41,728 nucleotides of DNA. Source: Ilumatobacteraceae bacterium (GTDB lineage Bacteria; Actinomycetota; Acidimicrobiia; Acidimicrobiales; Ilumatobacteraceae). The translations under genes were made by a program, and so were the position numbers. Of the stretch, positions 27,373 to 35,383 are shown piece after piece (position 1 is the first letter of the stretch; each line of letters starts with the position of its first letter). The notes under the pieces were generated by a model that saw nothing but the letters and a program-made list of their open reading frames with translations, had not been told where the DNA came from and did no database searches. The DNA lies in NCBI GenBank assembly GCA_023263695.1, contig JALQUZ010000005.1, positions 11,586-53,313 of the forward strand, in the 5' to 3' direction.

Positions 27373-27987
27373 TTAGTTCGTTGGCAGTGGGCCGTGCAAC
27401 ACCACTGCTCCATGCGTTGACCAGGTTCCATCCTGATACATCAACGCTGCACCAGTTGGAATTTCTGCAACTGAGGTATTGGCCAAACTCAATGTGCGCT
27501 GCAACCTCTCTTCTGGCCATTTTTCTGATTCGGTAATTGCAGCGATTCCGCTAACAAGTCCAAGTCCTAATGCAAAAGCTCCTCCACGAGGATCAACCAT
27601 CGGATCACACATTGCCGCAGCACTTCCGGCAGTGGCAACGACACACGAGTGCGCTGCAATTGCATCGAAAACAACTGTGTCTTTCAATGTTGACCGTAAG
27701 TGGATTGGTGAATCACCCACTACATACACCACGGCAGCCTGCGAAATCATTGTCGCGAATGATTCCTCTCGTGCGTCTGCTCTGGAGTACACGGCACATA
27801 ACTTTGTCGTCACTCCCAGCCGCTTTGCCCAAGCAACACTTGATTGCACCAAATCATCGGGGTTTTCGAATGCTTCAGCGGTCGGCAGAATGGCCACATA
27901 ACCAGGATGTACGCTCAGAATCTGTGCATCATATTCATCATTTGCGGTGAATGGTCCTCCACCTTGCAGCACTACCAGTTGAGTCAT
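27373..27987 (-). CDS. Peptidase S51 / cyanophycinase-like hydrolase
   Basis: A 204-residue protein with the glutamine-amidotransferase-like fold of the S51 group. The beginning VVLQGGGPFTANDEYDAQ, the YVVGDSPIHLRSTLKDT block and the nucleophile elbow TAGSAAAMCDP are recognisable. The elbow differs from the usual GTSAGA but keeps a serine at the right place. Family members hydrolyse aspartyl peptides or cyanophycin; the substrate here cannot be told. It converges with the cyclophilin gene, with ten bases between the stops. Confidence 0.75.
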   Translation of the reverse strand: MTQLVVLQGGGPFTANDEYDAQILSVHPGYVAILPTAEAFENPDDLVQSSVAWAKRLGVTTKLCAVYSRADAREESFATMISQAAVVYVVGDSPIHLRSTLKDTVVFDAIAAHSCVVATAGSAAAMCDPMVDPRGGAFALGLGLVSGIAAITESEKWPEERLQRTLSLANTSVAEIPTGAALMYQDGTWSTHGAVVLHGPLPTN

Positions 27988-28020
27988 GAACGCGAACTTA
28001 CCACTGAATATTTGCGCTTT

Positions 28021-28803
28021 TTATTCAAGCAACAGCGCGGAGAGCGATTGAATTTCACTTTCACTTACGCCGAGCGACCGAACATAGTTAGCGACCGAAC
28101 CATGGGCAGTAACCAAATCGTTCAAGATCACTTGCATCGCTTGTGGTTCGGCTGCCAGATACACCGGGTTAATGGAGGTCCATCGCTTGGCCATGTCGGT
28201 GTGGTGCTCTTTAGCCCACGCAACAGTACGTTCAATCGCGCGCTTCGTTAATCCGTAGTCAGCACAAATGTATTCGTCAGACACTCCAACAGTCGACAAA
28301 ATCAATGCAGCGAGCACGCCAGTGCGATCTTTTCCTGCGGCACAATGAAACACAGCAGGGACATTTTCTTGATAGCTCAAAATTCGCAATGCGAGCGCAA
28401 ATTTTTCAGATCCAATTTCCAATAAATCTCGGTATCCCCACACCAAAAACTCGACAGGGTCATCAATCTGCGGAGTTTCCTTTGAATCGGACCATGTTGC
28501 ATCCACGATGGACACATGGTGGAAATCAACTTCAATATTGTCGAGAGGAAAAATTCCCTGCTCCCGCTGTTCACGTTTCGTTCGCAAGTCAATGACCGAC
28601 TTCAATCCAAGCGATTCCACAATCTCAATATCAGATTCCGTGCGCAATCGATGTAGCCCATCGGCGCGAAACAGAGTGCGCCACTTCGTCATTGCTCCAC
28701 TTTTTGTTGGGTAACCACCGAGGTCACGGAAGTTATGCACCCGTTCCATGTGCACCAATCGGTCGGGGTGGTCCAGTGTCAGTGCAATGTGGTCAGAAAT
28801 CAT
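28021..28803 (-). CDS. Tyrosine/serine protein phosphatase (Y_phosphatase3 type)
   Basis: A 260-residue protein. The P-loop HCAAGKDRTGV holds catalytic Cys154 and Arg160, and the N-terminal RVHNFRDLGGYPT block is the family entry. Some relatives act on phosphotyrosine, others on phosphoinositides, as in mycobacterial PtpB/LipA-like enzymes. ATG 28803 is preferred; an in-frame TTG at 28830 would add nine residues. The gene is divergent from the hydroxyacyl-CoA dehydrogenase. Confidence 0.88.
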   Translation of the reverse strand: MISDHIALTLDHPDRLVHMERVHNFRDLGGYPTKSGAMTKWRTLFRADGLHRLRTESDIEIVESLGLKSVIDLRTKREQREQGIFPLDNIEVDFHHVSIVDATWSDSKETPQIDDPVEFLVWGYRDLLEIGSEKFALALRILSYQENVPAVFHCAAGKDRTGVLAALILSTVGVSDEYICADYGLTKRAIERTVAWAKEHHTDMAKRWTSINPVYLAAEPQAMQVILNDLVTAHGSVANYVRSLGVSESEIQSLSALLLE

Positions 28804-28849
28804 TGCCTTCAACCTACTGATCCCCAGCAAACATCAGCATTCAGGGCGG

Positions 28850-28863
28850 TTACCAGTTGGTAA
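28850..28863. promoter_or_regulatory. Palindrome upstream of the 3-hydroxyacyl-CoA dehydrogenase
   Basis: TTACCAGTTGGTAA has perfect 6-base arms around GT. It sits 32 bases before ATG 28896 and 46 bases from the divergent phosphatase start. The form resembles operators of TetR-type regulators of fatty-acid or acyl-CoA genes, but no regulator is nearby, so the type is inference. Confidence 0.4.
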
Positions 28864-28895
28864 ACAACCTCCATTTATGAGTACGGTTTTCATCC

Positions 28896-29753
28896 ATGAC
28901 AACCAACAATGTTCAGCTCGTCGGCGTGTGCGGATCCGGAATCATGGGGGCAGGTCTCGCTGAGGTCGTTGCTCGCGCTGGAATGGACGTCATTGTTCGC
29001 TCGCGCACCATTGATGGCGCAAAATCAATGCTTACTTCAATAGAAAAGAACCTCGACAAGCAGGTCGCAAAAGAAAAGATGACTGTCGATCAGCGCAATG
29101 AAGTGCTGTCGCACATTCGCATTACCGATTCATTGAATGACCTTGCGACTTGCGACCTCGTTATTGAATCAATTGTTGAAGAACTTGCACCAAAGCAAGC
29201 TCTGTTCAAAGAACTTGACGCCATTGTTAAGCCAGATGCAATTTTGGCAACAAATACCAGCACGCTCGCCGTAGTGAAATTGGCCGAGGCAACAAACCGT
29301 CCAGACAAAGTGTGTGGCATTCACTTCTTCAACCCAGCGGTTCTCATGCCACTCGTGGAAGTGATTCGCCCAATTACGGCAAGCGACGAAACCATTGCTC
29401 GCGCAAATGCGTTTGTTGCAACATGCAAGAAAGACCCTGTGCAAGTGCTTGACCGCGCAGGCTTCATTGTGAATGCATTGCTCTTCCCATACCTCAATAA
29501 CGCAGTCAAAATGCTTGAGGCTGGAACCGCAAACATGGAAGACATCGACATGGCAATGAAGGGTGGCTGCAACTTCCCAATGGGACCATTCGCACTGCTC
29601 GATCTTGTTGGTCTTGATACATCAGTGTCAATCCTTGACGCGCTTTATGCAGAGTTCAAAGACGAAAACTTTGTTCCTGCAAAAACTTTGCGCACCTTGT
29701 TGGCTGAAGGAAAACTCGGTCGCAAAACTAAGCAAGGATTCTTCAGCTACTAA
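28896..29753 (+). CDS. 3-hydroxybutyryl-CoA dehydrogenase
   Basis: A 285-residue 3-hydroxyacyl-CoA dehydrogenase. The NAD site GVCGSGIMGAGLAE is at about 9-22, LVIESIVEEL leads to the catalytic serine loop ILATNTSTLAV, and HFFNPAVLMPLVEV holds the catalytic His-Glu pair. The length is that of the short, single-function form (Hbd/FadB2). It may reduce acetoacetyl-CoA for the ethylmalonyl-CoA pathway, given ecm close by, or serve fatty-acid oxidation. A palindrome precedes it. Confidence 0.94.
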   Translation: MTTNNVQLVGVCGSGIMGAGLAEVVARAGMDVIVRSRTIDGAKSMLTSIEKNLDKQVAKEKMTVDQRNEVLSHIRITDSLNDLATCDLVIESIVEELAPKQALFKELDAIVKPDAILATNTSTLAVVKLAEATNRPDKVCGIHFFNPAVLMPLVEVIRPITASDETIARANAFVATCKKDPVQVLDRAGFIVNALLFPYLNNAVKMLEAGTANMEDIDMAMKGGCNFPMGPFALLDLVGLDTSVSILDALYAEFKDENFVPAKTLRTLLAEGKLGRKTKQGFFSY

Positions 29754-29758
29754 ACCTC

Positions 29759-30424
29759 ATGTGGAACGACACGCCTCAGTTACTTGACGAGTGTCGTTGG
29801 AAATTTCCACCATCAAAGGAATGGCCAAAGAGCGATCTCGTTGGTCGCGGCGCCGACTTGCAGCCTGAAACTCTCATTCATGCGTACATGAATGGCGTAT
29901 TCCCCATGTCGTCAGAACTCGCGCTCGGTGAAGATGAGGTTGCATGGTGGTCGCCACTAATGCGTGGAGTTATTCCCCTCGATGGATTGCGCATCACACG
30001 GTCGATGCGTCGCAGTCAGCGCAAATTCCACATCAAAATTGATACATGCTTTGAACGAGTAATGCGCGGTTGCGCTTCTCCTGACCGACCAGGTGGATGG
30101 ATTAACGAGCAATTCATTACTGCATATGTTGAACTACACAAACTTGGATGGGCACACAGCATTGAAGTGTTTGATGAAAACGAAGTGCTCGTAGGCGGTC
30201 TTTACGGTGTACGCGTTGGTCGACTATTCGCCGGGGAATCGATGTTCCATCTCATGCGAGATGCATCAAAAGTGGCGCTCATGCACTTGGTCGACACCAT
30301 GAACCATGACGGCATGACACTGCTTGATGTGCAATGGCTAACCCCACACCTCGAGTCGCTTGGAGCGGTGGAAATTCCTCGCTCCGAGTATCTCCATCGT
30401 CTTTCAGTGGCCCTCAACCCGTAA
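29759..30424 (+). CDS. aat: Leucyl/phenylalanyl-tRNA-protein transferase
   Basis: A 221-residue GNAT-fold enzyme with the family blocks RWKFPPSKEWP near the start, GVFPMSS, WWSPLMRGVIPLD, GGLYGVRVGRLFAGESMFH and DVQWLTPHLESLGA. It attaches Leu or Phe to N-terminal Arg or Lys of proteins, marking them for ClpS-ClpAP degradation. It starts five bases after the dehydrogenase stop and ends nine bases before ecm. An N-end-rule gene between two acyl-CoA enzymes is a chance operon fit rather than a pathway link. Confidence 0.95.
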   Translation: MWNDTPQLLDECRWKFPPSKEWPKSDLVGRGADLQPETLIHAYMNGVFPMSSELALGEDEVAWWSPLMRGVIPLDGLRITRSMRRSQRKFHIKIDTCFERVMRGCASPDRPGGWINEQFITAYVELHKLGWAHSIEVFDENEVLVGGLYGVRVGRLFAGESMFHLMRDASKVALMHLVDTMNHDGMTLLDVQWLTPHLESLGAVEIPRSEYLHRLSVALNP

Positions 30425-30433
30425 CCTTTATTT

Positions 30434-32389
30434 ATGGCCAATCGTCGCGATGAACCCTGGTTGATGCGCACCTATTCAGGTCACTCCACCGCTGCAGCAT
30501 CGAACGAGTTATACCGAATGAACCTGGCAAAGGGCCAGACAGGTTTGTCCATTGCATTCGACCTCCCCACCCAGACGGGTTACGACCCAGACCACATACT
30601 GGCGCGCGGTGAAGTCGGCAAAGTTGGCGTGCCAGTTGCACACCTTGGTCACATGCGCACACTGCTCGATGGAATTCCACCTGCAGACATGAATACGTCA
30701 ATGACGATCAATGCACCTGCCGCATGGTTACTTGCTCTGTATGTGGCTAACGCTCAGGAACAAGGTGCTGTTACCTCACAACTTCGCGGCACCACGCAAA
30801 ATGACATTTTGAAGGAATACCTCTCACGAGGAACATTTATTTTTCCACCGGCAGCATCGCGTCGCATCATCGTTGACATGATCGTGTGGTGCTCACAATA
30901 TGCACCGAAGTGGAACCCCATGAACGTGTGCTCGTATCACCTACAAGAAGTTGGTGCTACACCGGTGCAAGAAATTGCCTTTTCGCTTGCGAACGCCATC
31001 GATATTCTCGACGCAGTTCGCGCAAGCGGAAAAGTAAGCGACGATCAGTTCCCACAAGTGTTTGCATCGATCTCGTTTTTCGTCAATGCAGGAATTCGTT
31101 TTGTTGAAGAAGTGTGCAAAATGCGTGCCTTCACAGAACTCTGGGACCGCATTGGTCTAGAGCGCTACGGCATTACCGACGAACGTGCTCGACGCTTCCG
31201 TTATGGCGTTCAGGTGAATTCCCTCGGTCTCACCGAGGCTCAGCCAGAAAACAACATTCAACGTATTGTGCTGGAAATGTTGGCTGTCACGCTCTCGAAG
31301 TCGGCCCGTGCACGAAGCGTGCAATTACCAGCTTGGAACGAAGCTCTTGGGCTTCCTCGACCATGGGATCAACAGTGGTCGCTACGCATGCAACAAGTTC
31401 TTGCATTTGAGACTGACCTGCTCGAGCACGAAGACATCTTTAATGGTTCACACGTTATTGAAGCTCGCACAGCCGAACTTCGCGATGCTGCGTGGAAAGA
31501 AATGACCGAGATTGTCGAAATGGGTGGAGCTTTTGATGCAGTTGACTCTCTAAAGGGTCGCTTGGTGTCATCAATGGCAGAGCGAACTCGCCGTATTGAA
31601 ACTGGCGAACAAACCGTTGTTGGCGTTAATCGATTTACCGAATCAACCGACTCGCCACTCAGTGGTGCTGACAACATTTTGAAGGTTGATCATCGTGTTG
31701 AACAGCAAATGATTGACGATGTTGTTGCATGGCGTGCCGCTCGAGACCAAAGCGCTGTAGATTCTGCGCTTGCCTCATTGCGTACAGCAGCCGAGACAGG
31801 AACCAACATCATGGATGCTTCTGTTGAATTAGCTAAGGCAGGCGGAACTACAGGCGAATGGGGCGACGTGCTGCGCCAAGTATTTGGCGAATACCGCGCC
31901 CCAACTGGCGTTGGTGCTGCTGCGGGTCGACGCACTACCGAACTTGCCGACGTTGCCGAATTTGTGCGCACCATTCCAGGTGGGCCGCCAAAATTCTTGG
32001 TGGCAAAACCGGGCCTTGACGGACATTCCAGTGGCGCCGAACAGATTGCGGTTGCCGCGCGCGACTCCGGCATGGAAGTGGTCTACTCGGGCATCCGCCT
32101 AACGCCGGCACAAATTGCAGCATCTGCGCGAGACGAAGACCCAGACGTTGTTGGTCTTTCCATCTTGTCTGGTTCACACTTGCAACTTGTTCCCGATGTG
32201 ATTGCCGAACTTGGTGCAGTTGGAGTCACCGCTCCCGTGGTACTAGGCGGAATCGTTCCAGAATCCGATCGCGCAAACCTATTGGCGAGTGGTGTAAGCG
32301 CTATTTATACGCCTAAAGATTTTGACATTGCTCGCATCATGCGTGATATTGCACAAATCGCTGCAACGTATCGCAAATCGCAAAAATAA
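30434..32389 (+). CDS. ecm: Ethylmalonyl-CoA mutase (MeaA type), coenzyme B12-dependent
   Basis: A 651-residue single-chain mutase. It has an N-terminal acyl-CoA TIM-barrel and a C-terminal B12 domain with DGHSSG (Asp529, His531) and the LSILSGSH loop. The active-site stretch reads LPTQTGYD at 44-51, with GHSTAAASNELY before it; these fit ethylmalonyl-CoA mutase (MeaA) rather than methylmalonyl-CoA mutase, which reads LATHRGYD in that place. Ecm converts ethylmalonyl-CoA to methylsuccinyl-CoA in the pathway that assimilates acetyl-CoA without isocitrate lyase. Crotonyl-CoA carboxylase/reductase is not in the window. The stop lies directly against that of the LysM gene. Confidence 0.9.
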   Translation: MANRRDEPWLMRTYSGHSTAAASNELYRMNLAKGQTGLSIAFDLPTQTGYDPDHILARGEVGKVGVPVAHLGHMRTLLDGIPPADMNTSMTINAPAAWLLALYVANAQEQGAVTSQLRGTTQNDILKEYLSRGTFIFPPAASRRIIVDMIVWCSQYAPKWNPMNVCSYHLQEVGATPVQEIAFSLANAIDILDAVRASGKVSDDQFPQVFASISFFVNAGIRFVEEVCKMRAFTELWDRIGLERYGITDERARRFRYGVQVNSLGLTEAQPENNIQRIVLEMLAVTLSKSARARSVQLPAWNEALGLPRPWDQQWSLRMQQVLAFETDLLEHEDIFNGSHVIEARTAELRDAAWKEMTEIVEMGGAFDAVDSLKGRLVSSMAERTRRIETGEQTVVGVNRFTESTDSPLSGADNILKVDHRVEQQMIDDVVAWRAARDQSAVDSALASLRTAAETGTNIMDASVELAKAGGTTGEWGDVLRQVFGEYRAPTGVGAAAGRRTTELADVAEFVRTIPGGPPKFLVAKPGLDGHSSGAEQIAVAARDSGMEVVYSGIRLTPAQIAASARDEDPDVVGLSILSGSHLQLVPDVIAELGAVGVTAPVVLGGIVPESDRANLLASGVSAIYTPKDFDIARIMRDIAQIAATYRKSQK

Positions 32390-32752
32390 TTACGGCAACA
32401 TTGTTGTCGAGCCCGCAACTGCAACAAAACCTGTAGCAGGCGGCAACTTCAATTGCTGACCAGCATCAACCCGATCGGGGTTGGTAATGCCGTTAATGTT
32501 CATCAGTTCGGCCATATTGAGTCCAAACTTTTCAGCAATTCCAAAGAGCGAATCTCCAGGCTCAACGGTGTAATACACCGGTTCCTGATACACGGTGGTT
32601 GTCGTTTGTGGAATCGTTGATTCCACTGTGGTTATTGCAGGAATTGAATTCCCACTGTCATGACGAGACAACATGACGGCAATAATTCCGCTCACCAGCG
32701 AAACAACGAGAAGTGACCATTGGAGTCTTCCTCGTAGATACATCAAGGTCAT
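32390..32752 (-). CDS. LysM-domain membrane-anchored protein
   Basis: A 120-residue protein with one membrane segment at about 13-28, a Ser/Thr-rich linker, and one LysM domain at about 60-103 (YYTVEPGDSLFGIAEKFGLN and NPDRVDAGQQLKLP). LysM binds peptidoglycan or chitin, so the protein is probably anchored outside the membrane at the cell wall. There is no catalytic domain. A second in-frame ATG lies nine bases on. It is divergent from glycerate kinase across a strong palindrome. Confidence 0.88.
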   Translation of the reverse strand: MTLMYLRGRLQWSLLVVSLVSGIIAVMLSRHDSGNSIPAITTVESTIPQTTTTVYQEPVYYTVEPGDSLFGIAEKFGLNMAELMNINGITNPDRVDAGQQLKLPPATGFVAVAGSTTMLP

Positions 32753-32772
32753 GTTAGGTCGCGCAACCTAAC
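32753..32772. promoter_or_regulatory. 20-bp near-perfect palindrome between the LysM and glycerate kinase genes
   Basis: GTTAGGT and ACCTAAC are perfect 7-base arms around CGCGCA, whose middle GCGC is also self-complementary; only one symmetric pair breaks the dyad. It abuts the LysM ATG and ends nine bases before the glycerate kinase ATG, so a protein bound there would block translation starts or promoters of both. The arms recall the DtxR/IdeR iron box, but the spacing is one base short. Confidence 0.5.
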
Positions 32773-32781
32773 CTATGAGGC

Positions 32782-33768
32782 ATGCGTGTACTTGCAGCTG
32801 TAGATAAATTTCGAGGAACCGCAACCGCGGCTCAAGTTGCTACAGCAATTGGTCATGCTTGTTGGGAAAACGGTCATGAATGCATCGAACTACCAATTGC
32901 CGATGGCGGCGAGGGAACACTTGAAGTTCTTGGCGGTCCAAACCGCACCAATCGTGTAACAAACCCTCTTGGCCAACCCGTAGATGCACAATGGCGCCTG
33001 TCCCGAGACGTTGCGGTCATCGAAATGGCGCGTGCTTCTGGCCTCGTTTTGGTTGGAGGCAAGTCGAAGAATGACGTCGTCGCTGCAACAACCATTGGCA
33101 CCGGCGAACTCATCGACACTGCGCTGAACGACGGAGCAAAGCGAATCATTGTGTGTGTTGGAGGCTCCGCAACTGTGGACGGAGGCCTTGGCGCCATTCG
33201 TGCCATTAAGTCCGCAGCACGCTTGCGTGGCGTGGAATTTCTTGTGGCGTGTGATGTGCGCACAAAATTCACTGATGCCGCCAAACTTTTTGGTGCCCAA
33301 AAGGGTGCGTCGCCTGCACAAATCGAATTTCTCACTTCACGGCTTCATGCATTGGTGCAAACATACAAAGACGAATTTGGTGTCGATGTTTCAGAAATTG
33401 AAGGAGCTGGAGCCGCTGGTGGTCTCGCAGGCGGGCTTGCAGCTCTTGGTGCAAAACTCGTGCCCGGGTTTGACATTGTTGCTGACGAAGTTGGCCTTCA
33501 CGAACACATCAATAATTGCGATGTAGTGATCACCGGCGAAGGTTTCCTCGATGAGGAAAGCTTTAACGGCAAAGTTGTCGGTGGAGTGCAACATCTTGCA
33601 ATTAAAGCCAAAAAGCCTGTTTTCGTTATTTGCGGTGACGCTCAACCCGAGCAACGATCACGAATTGAAGCAATCAGTTTGGTGGAGACCTATGGCCAGC
33701 AAGCAGCTATGGAACAAACTTTGACGTGTATTGAAAAAGCAGCTCGCGAACTACTCGCGAAGCGTTAA
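32782..33768 (+). CDS. glxK: Glycerate kinase, type I
   Basis: A 328-residue enzyme of the GlxK/GarK group. Recognisable parts are VLAAVDKFRGTATAAQVATAI at the start, LPIADGGEGTLEVL near 36-49, VCVGGSATVDGGLG near 129, and the closing DVVITGEGFLDEESFNGKVVGGV. It phosphorylates glycerate to 2- or 3-phosphoglycerate. Beside an ethylmalonyl-CoA pathway gene it could serve glyoxylate use, though the two are not in one operon. The stop is adjacent to that of the LytR_C gene. Confidence 0.92.
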   Translation: MRVLAAVDKFRGTATAAQVATAIGHACWENGHECIELPIADGGEGTLEVLGGPNRTNRVTNPLGQPVDAQWRLSRDVAVIEMARASGLVLVGGKSKNDVVAATTIGTGELIDTALNDGAKRIIVCVGGSATVDGGLGAIRAIKSAARLRGVEFLVACDVRTKFTDAAKLFGAQKGASPAQIEFLTSRLHALVQTYKDEFGVDVSEIEGAGAAGGLAGGLAALGAKLVPGFDIVADEVGLHEHINNCDVVITGEGFLDEESFNGKVVGGVQHLAIKAKKPVFVICGDAQPEQRSRIEAISLVETYGQQAAMEQTLTCIEKAARELLAKR

Positions 33769-34335
33769 TCAGCCTGCTGCTGCAGGAAGTGGTTTACCAG
33801 CGAGGTCAGTACCAAGCAGGATCAACACACTTGCTTCACCAATGTTTCCAGTTTCCGTTGGAATTGGCGTAGGCATTGGAGCCGTTGCAACGCCACCAAG
33901 CGTGCTTGCAACAAGCGCCGCTGCTGCTTCGCTCGATGGGTTGTAGTACACAATGGTTACGGTTTGTTTTGGAGTTGCAGCGTCGGTGTTGATTGCTGGC
34001 TGAACGATAAACCCACGACCCTGAAGTTGTGTAGTGAGGTCGCCTGCGCTACCTGACACCTTGGATGCATTCGCAATCTGCACCTTGAATGCAGTGAGCG
34101 TCAAAGTTGTCTCGGTAACTGCTGGGTCAACCAGAGTTGTCTCAGTAACGACAGTTTCGCTGGTCACAGAATCCACGGGCGCAACTGAAGACGACGAGTC
34201 GCTACCACCGATGTCACGCAAAATGAGGAAGCCAAGCAATACGGCTACTGCTGCGACAACGATCGACATCGTTGAGTTGAGGCTGGAACCGCTGGAACCT
34301 GGTCCACGGCGAGGGCGACGTGCGTTTTGACTCAT
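33769..34335 (-). CDS. Membrane-anchored LytR_C domain protein
   Basis: A 188-residue protein. It has a basic, Arg/Pro/Gly-rich N-terminus, one membrane segment at about 23-43, a long acidic Ser/Thr linker, and a LytR_C domain at about 84-175 (VQIANASKVSGSAGDLTTQLQGRGF is its first half). LytR_C is usually the tail of LCP ligases and probably binds cell-wall polymer. Here it stands alone, and the LCP protein at 289-1548 lacks it. It lies downstream of tRNA-Thr and the ispDF-rlmB run but may have its own promoter. Confidence 0.85.
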   Translation of the reverse strand: MSQNARRPRRGPGSSGSSLNSTMSIVVAAVAVLLGFLILRDIGGSDSSSSVAPVDSVTSETVVTETTLVDPAVTETTLTLTAFKVQIANASKVSGSAGDLTTQLQGRGFIVQPAINTDAATPKQTVTIVYYNPSSEAAAALVASTLGGVATAPMPTPIPTETGNIGEASVLILLGTDLAGKPLPAAAG

Positions 34336-34359
34336 ACATTTACCGTACCCGTCTTGGGC

Positions 34360-34384
34360 ATACCGATTGAGTCATGGTCGGTAT
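34360..34384. terminator. Inverted repeat just after tRNA-Thr
   Basis: ATACCGA and TCGGTAT form 7-base arms around an 11-base loop, beginning five bases past the 3' end of tRNA-Thr. It may help end or process the tRNA transcript, or act in the LytR_C promoter. No T run follows. Confidence 0.25.
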
Positions 34385-34389
34385 TTCAG

Positions 34390-34461
34390 AGCCGGGTGTG
34401 GGAATTGAACCCACGACCTACCGCTTACAAGGCGGTTGCTCTGCCCCTGAGCTAACCCGGC
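34390..34461 (-). tRNA. tRNA-Thr (anticodon TGT)
   Basis: Read on the minus strand, a full cloverleaf forms: acceptor GCCGGGT with ACCCGGC, D arm GCTC/GAGC, anticodon stem ACCGC/GCGGT with loop CTTGTAA (anticodon TGT, reading ACA), and T arm GTGGG-TTCAATT-CCCAC. The discriminator base is T and the CCA end is not encoded. It lies downstream of rlmB. Confidence 0.97.
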
Positions 34462-34498
34462 GTACTTCATTGAGCGCCTCAATGCTACGGGCGTTTGG

Positions 34499-35383
34499 CT
34501 ATTTCGTTGTGCGTGCCCTCACCACTTCATATGTGGCTAATGCCGCAGCTGCCGACACATTTAGCGACGACAACGCTCCCAGCATTGGAATACTGACCAA
34601 TAAATCACAGCGTTCTCGAACTAATCGCGATAATCCAGGGCCCTCTGCGCCAAGTACGAGGCACACGGACTCAGTCGCAAGCGACCCCATCTCAAAGATG
34701 TTCTTATCTGCAGCGTCATGCAGACCAATAATCCACACCCCAGCGTCTTTCAGTTGCTTCAGTGCAGTTGGCAGTCCGCCAACAATGCACATCGGAACGT
34801 ACTCTGCTGCACCTGCTGCAGATTTTGCTGCAGTTGGAGTGATGTGCACTGCACGATGACGCGGAAGCACAACGGCATCTACACCAGCACCGTCACATGA
34901 GCGTAAAATTGCACCAAGGTTGCCAGGGTCTGTAACACCATCAATGGCAACAAAGAACGGTTTGCGTGTTGGCGAAGCATTTTTCAAAATATCGCCAATT
35001 TCCACTTCAGGAATTCCCGCTGCCGTGGCAATGATTCCCTGCGGTGCTTCGCTTCGTGCTTCGCGTTCGATGTCTTTGCGTGGAACGTAACGAACAGGAA
35101 CACGTTGATCGTTTGCTAATTCGATGATGTCATCAATGATGTCGTTCTTGTCCAGATCATTTGAAATCAAAATTTCGTAGGCCTTGCGTTTACGCGCAAT
35201 CAGTAATTCGCGAACTGCTTGGCGACCTTCTACTTGCGAACCACCAAGGCTGTGCTTATCTGGGCGTGGCGCACGTGGGCCATCATGCTCGCGCGGAGCC
35301 GGCCTGCCTCCGCGATGTTTTTTCGTTCCTCGTGGTGCTCCGCGAGATGGTCCGCGACCACCGCCTGTGCTTCGGGGTTTCAT
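34499..35383 (-). CDS. rlmB: 23S rRNA 2'-O-methyltransferase, RlmB/TrmH (SPOUT) family
   Basis: A 294-residue protein. There is a very basic Arg/Gly/Pro N-terminal extension (about 1-45) and a substrate-binding domain (VEGRQAVRELL onward). The SPOUT knot follows, with NLGAILRSCDGAGVDAVVLP, LVLGAEGPGLS and MLGALSSLNVSAAAALATYE. It methylates a ribose in 23S rRNA or in tRNA; the exact nucleotide is not shown. The basic extension is usual in actinobacteria. Its ATG overlaps the ispF stop by four bases. Confidence 0.93.
   Translation of the reverse strand: MKPRSTGGGRGPSRGAPRGTKKHRGGRPAPREHDGPRAPRPDKHSLGGSQVEGRQAVRELLIARKRKAYEILISNDLDKNDIIDDIIELANDQRVPVRYVPRKDIEREARSEAPQGIIATAAGIPEVEIGDILKNASPTRKPFFVAIDGVTDPGNLGAILRSCDGAGVDAVVLPRHRAVHITPTAAKSAAGAAEYVPMCIVGGLPTALKQLKDAGVWIIGLHDAADKNIFEMGSLATESVCLVLGAEGPGLSRLVRERCDLLVSIPMLGALSSLNVSAAAALATYEVVRARTTK

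Noticed and set aside
27359-27376. Hairpin CTAAAC/GTTTAG between the cyclophilin and S51-like genes
   Set aside because: Only six pairs with a six-base loop and no T run; too weak to list as a terminator.
32753-32772. Iron box (DtxR/IdeR site)
   Set aside because: The half-sites look right (TTAGGT/ACCTAA), but the total is 18 bases where the known box is 19, and the centre differs, so I report only a palindrome.
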